Positions 6,941-8,962 of a stretch of 8,962 nt of DNA are shown one piece after another. The DNA lies in the NCBI GenBank assembly GCA_020027255.1, contig JAHRAP010000063.1, positions 1 to 8,962 of the forward strand. The letters run 5' to 3'. Under the pieces are notes generated by a model. That model saw only the letters and a program-made list of their open reading frames with translations. It was not told where the DNA came from and did not search any database. Numbering within the stretch: position 1 is the stretch's first letter; the number at the start of each line of letters is the position of its first letter. The translations under genes were made by a program, and so were the position numbers. This DNA comes from Nitrosopumilaceae archaeon (GTDB lineage Archaea > Thermoproteota > Nitrososphaeria > Nitrososphaerales > Nitrosopumilaceae).

Positions 6941-6961
6941 AATATCTCTTAAGATAATTAC

Positions 6962-6969
6962 AAATAAAT
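6962..6969 (-). promoter_or_regulatory. Probable TATA-box of the tRNA-Leu gene
   Basis: On the minus strand this reads ATTTATTT, centred about 25 bases before the 5' end of the tRNA. It sits in the 48-base gap after the dnaJ stop. The tRNA could be made from this promoter or processed from dnaJ read-through, since no strong T-tract separates them. Confidence 0.4.
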
Positions 6970-6988
6970 GCTTAATACTGCCATGTAT

Positions 6989-8083
6989 TTATTTTTTGTA
7001 AATGTCCTCATTAAGATTTCTAATGGTTTCTTTTTGCGAGCCATTCAATTTTTTAGGGATATCTATTACTAATCTGACGTATTGATCACCATAACCGTAA
7101 GAATTTTGTGGCAAGCCCTTGTTTTTTAGTTTGATGATAGTGTTTGGTTGGCTGCCTTGTTCAACTTGGATTTTTTCTTCACCATGTAATGTAGGTACTG
7201 TAGTTTTTATGCCTAACGCAGCATCAAACATATTTATTTTTTTATCATAAAAAATGTTTGGGCCATCTCTTTTAAAGTAAGAATGAGGTTTAATGGCGAC
7301 ACGTATAATTAAATCTCCGTTTACACCTTCAGGCACAGTTTCGCCTTCTTCTGGAATTGTATAATCACCATTATCCACACCGGGGGGGATTTTAAAATTT
7401 AATTTTTTGCTGCCTTTTTTGATTCCGTGGCCCTTACAATTTTTACATGGTTTATCGATCATACGTCCTTGTCCTTTACAAGATCTACATGGCTCTACTG
7501 TCACAAAAGTAGAAAATCCCATGTTACGAGTTTTTCTCACTTGTCCATTACCATTACACACAGAACATGTTATTTTTGATGTTCCAGGGTAACATCCAGA
7601 CCCTTTACATGCATCACATGTCATATTTTTATCTAATGATATTTCCATTTGTTTTCCATGTAACACATCTTCTAATGTTATAGAAGTTTCATACAGCAGA
7701 TCATGTCCTCGTTGCTTGTCAAAACTAAATCCGCCACCACGCATGTTTTCAAAAATAGATTCAAAACCACCTCGGCCAGACTTTCCGAATAAATCCTTTA
7801 ATATATCATCAAAATTACCACTAGTACCACTGAAAATATCTTCAGTATTATATTTGCCATCAACTCCAGCATGCCCATATTTATCATAAACAGTACGTTT
7901 TTCCTGATCAGATAAAATTGCATAAGCTTCAGAAATTTCTTTAAAATGTTCCACTGCATCATTAGATTTATTTCTATCAGGATGGAATTTTAATGCTAAT
8001 TTACGATACTGTGACTTTATTTCATTTTGTGATGAATCTTTAGATACACCTAAAACTTCGTAATAATCACGTTTTGAACTCAT
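6989..8083 (-). CDS. dnaJ: DnaJ/Hsp40 co-chaperone, type I with zinc fingers
   Basis: DnaJ delivers unfolded proteins to DnaK and stimulates its ATPase. The 364-residue product has all parts of a type I protein. The J domain (about 5-70) has the essential HPD at 34-36. A Gly/Phe-rich region follows (about 84-125). The zinc domain has four CxxCxGxG motifs with cysteines at 156/159, 173/176, 199/202 and 213/216. The C-terminal substrate domain includes DAALGIKTTVPTLHG (287-301). All eight zinc ligands and the HPD are intact, so the protein should be active. It ends close to the end of the substrate domain with little extra dimerisation tail. The ATG at 8083-8081 is chosen because the J domain starts directly after it. 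It lies 39 bases after dnaK on the same strand, the usual dnaK-dnaJ order. Confidence 0.96.
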   Translation of the reverse strand: MSSKRDYYEVLGVSKDSSQNEIKSQYRKLALKFHPDRNKSNDAVEHFKEISEAYAILSDQEKRTVYDKYGHAGVDGKYNTEDIFSGTSGNFDDILKDLFGKSGRGGFESIFENMRGGGFSFDKQRGHDLLYETSITLEDVLHGKQMEISLDKNMTCDACKGSGCYPGTSKITCSVCNGNGQVRKTRNMGFSTFVTVEPCRSCKGQGRMIDKPCKNCKGHGIKKGSKKLNFKIPPGVDNGDYTIPEEGETVPEGVNGDLIIRVAIKPHSYFKRDGPNIFYDKKINMFDAALGIKTTVPTLHGEEKIQVEQGSQPNTIIKLKNKGLPQNSYGYGDQYVRLVIDIPKKLNGSQKETIRNLNEDIYKK

Positions 8084-8106
8084 GGCATTATGTTTTCGAT
8101 ATAATG

Positions 8107-8113
8107 TAATAAA
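8107..8113 (-). promoter_or_regulatory. Weak candidate TATA-box before dnaJ
   Basis: In the 39-base gap between dnaK and dnaJ, the minus strand reads TTTATTA centred about 27 bases before the dnaJ ATG. It could allow separate dnaJ transcription. The whole gap is AT-rich, so a chance match is likely and an operon with dnaK is equally possible. Confidence 0.25.
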
Positions 8114-8122
8114 TAATTAATT

Positions 8123-8962
8123 TTATTTGTGGTTATTGTCTTGACTTGTTGTGTTAGATTGTGTTTCAGTTTGAGAAGCGTCTTGACTTGTTGTGTTAGA
8201 TTGTGTTTCAGTTTGAGTTTTTTTGTATAACTCTGTAGTAACTTCGTTCACAAGCTTTGTTAATTTATCAAGATTGGTTTTGATCGTATCTTTATCTTTG
8301 TTAATGGATTCTTTTAGATCTTTTATCGCGTCATTAATCTTTATTCCTTGTTCTTGACTTACCTTATCCTTTAAATCATGATTTATCAGTTTTTCTGTTG
8401 TATATATATAATTTTCAGCTTGATTTTTAGTGTCAATAGTTTCTTTTTTAGTTTTATCAGCCTCTGCAAATTTTTCAGCGTCCTGTTTTAATTTTTCAAT
8501 TTCATCAGTAGATAATTTAGTTGCAGCTTCAATTGTTATCTTAGCCTCTTTTTTAGTGCCTAGATCTTTTGCAGTTACATTTAAAATTCCATTAGCATCA
8601 ATATCAAATTTAACTTCAATTTGAGGAATACCTCTAGGAGCAGGCGGTATATTCATGAGATTGAAACTTCCAAGGGAAACATTATCTGCCGACATTGGGC
8701 GTTCTCCTTGTACTATATGTATTGTAACTGCAGTTTGATTATCTGCAGCTGTAGTAAAGACTTTGTTTTTAGATGTAGGTATAGTAGTATTACGTTCTAT
8801 CAAAGGTTCTCTGACACCGCCAAGAGTTTCTATACCTAATGTCAAAGGAGTCACATCTAATAATACTATATCACTAGATACATCACCAGCTATTATTCCA
8901 GCTTGTATTGCAGCTCCCAACGCAACAGCTTCCATTGGATCAACTCCACTTTCTGGAGATTT
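8123..8962 (-). CDS. dnaK: DnaK/Hsp70 chaperone, C-terminal part only (cut by window edge)
   Basis: DnaK is an ATP-driven cytosolic chaperone working with DnaJ and GrpE. The visible 279 residues begin inside the ATPase domain at its last helix (DPMEAVALGAAIQAG) and continue through the interdomain linker (DIVLLD) into the beta substrate-binding domain, with VTPLTLGIETLGG and VTIHIVQGER. A helical lid follows. The last 33 residues or so form a low-complexity tail of Gln, Thr, Ser, Asn and Asp that contains a tandem duplication. The frame is open to base 8962, so the true start lies outside; the ATG at 8935 is internal and not the start. The tail differs from the acidic ends seen in many bacterial DnaK proteins. 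dnaJ follows 39 bases downstream. No grpE is visible; it may lie beyond the right edge. Confidence 0.96.
   Translation of the reverse strand, partial: KSPESGVDPMEAVALGAAIQAGIIAGDVSSDIVLLDVTPLTLGIETLGGVREPLIERNTTIPTSKNKVFTTAADNQTAVTIHIVQGERPMSADNVSLGSFNLMNIPPAPRGIPQIEVKFDIDANGILNVTAKDLGTKKEAKITIEAATKLSTDEIEKLKQDAEKFAEADKTKKETIDTKNQAENYIYTTEKLINHDLKDKVSQEQGIKINDAIKDLKESINKDKDTIKTNLDKLTKLVNEVTTELYKKTQTETQSNTTSQDASQTETQSNTTSQDNNHK
8138..8217 (-). repeat. Perfect 38-base tandem repeat (period 42) in the dnaK tail
   Basis: The segments 8138-8175 and 8180-8217 are identical over 38 bases and repeat every 42 bases, exactly 14 codons. Each encodes QTETQSNTTSQD in frame. The absence of any difference, even at silent sites, suggests recent duplication by replication slippage or ongoing homogenisation. 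Confidence 0.93.

Noticed and set aside
6944..6957. Near-palindrome TATCTCTTAAGATA beside the tRNA considered as an operator
   Set aside because: Short, imperfect and in AT-rich DNA; chance is sufficient explanation and it does not overlap a defined promoter box.
8430..8839. Plus-strand reading frames opposite dnaK
   Set aside because: Antisense shadows of the DnaK substrate-binding domain, with no independent support.

Overview
The window looks like an AT-rich (about one-third G+C by eye) archaeal chromosome, most probably from a Thaumarchaeota/Nitrososphaerota-type organism. This assignment is an inference. It rests on an archaeal-type ribosomal protein L2, a two-ring Cdc48/VAT ATPase, the archaea-specific GatD/GatE pair that makes Gln-tRNA(Gln), a class II tRNA-Leu of archaeal appearance without an encoded CCA, and DnaK/DnaJ, which only some archaeal lineages carry. 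Several genes have an A/T-rich TATA-like element 25-27 bases before the start codon or RNA 5' end, as expected for archaeal leaderless transcription.

Layout. Bases 1-54 may hold the last codons of a plus-strand gene entering from the left. A stretch of about 300 bases with no recognisable gene follows. The L2 gene lies on the minus strand and starts with GTG. It is divergent from a plus-strand block: cdc48, then gatD after 22 bases, then gatE after 8 bases. The stop codon of gatE overlaps by 4 bases that of a small, basic, repeat-containing protein of unknown function on the minus strand. Continuing on the minus strand are a tRNA-Leu with anticodon CAG, dnaJ, and the C-terminal part of dnaK, which runs off the right edge.

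How the genes fit together. Most of the content is translation and protein quality control: a peptidyl-transferase-centre ribosomal protein, the amidotransferase that corrects Glu-tRNA(Gln), a leucine tRNA, an unfoldase that may feed the 20S proteasome, and an Hsp70/Hsp40 pair. I see no defence system, insertion sequence, prophage or CRISPR array. The least explained items are the GRGT-repeat protein (6559-6813), the exact 38-base direct repeat (42-base period) in the DnaK tail, a non-standard Walker A residue in the second Cdc48 ring, and the gene-free 3' region of L2. I do not find convincing evidence of an entirely new multi-gene system here.
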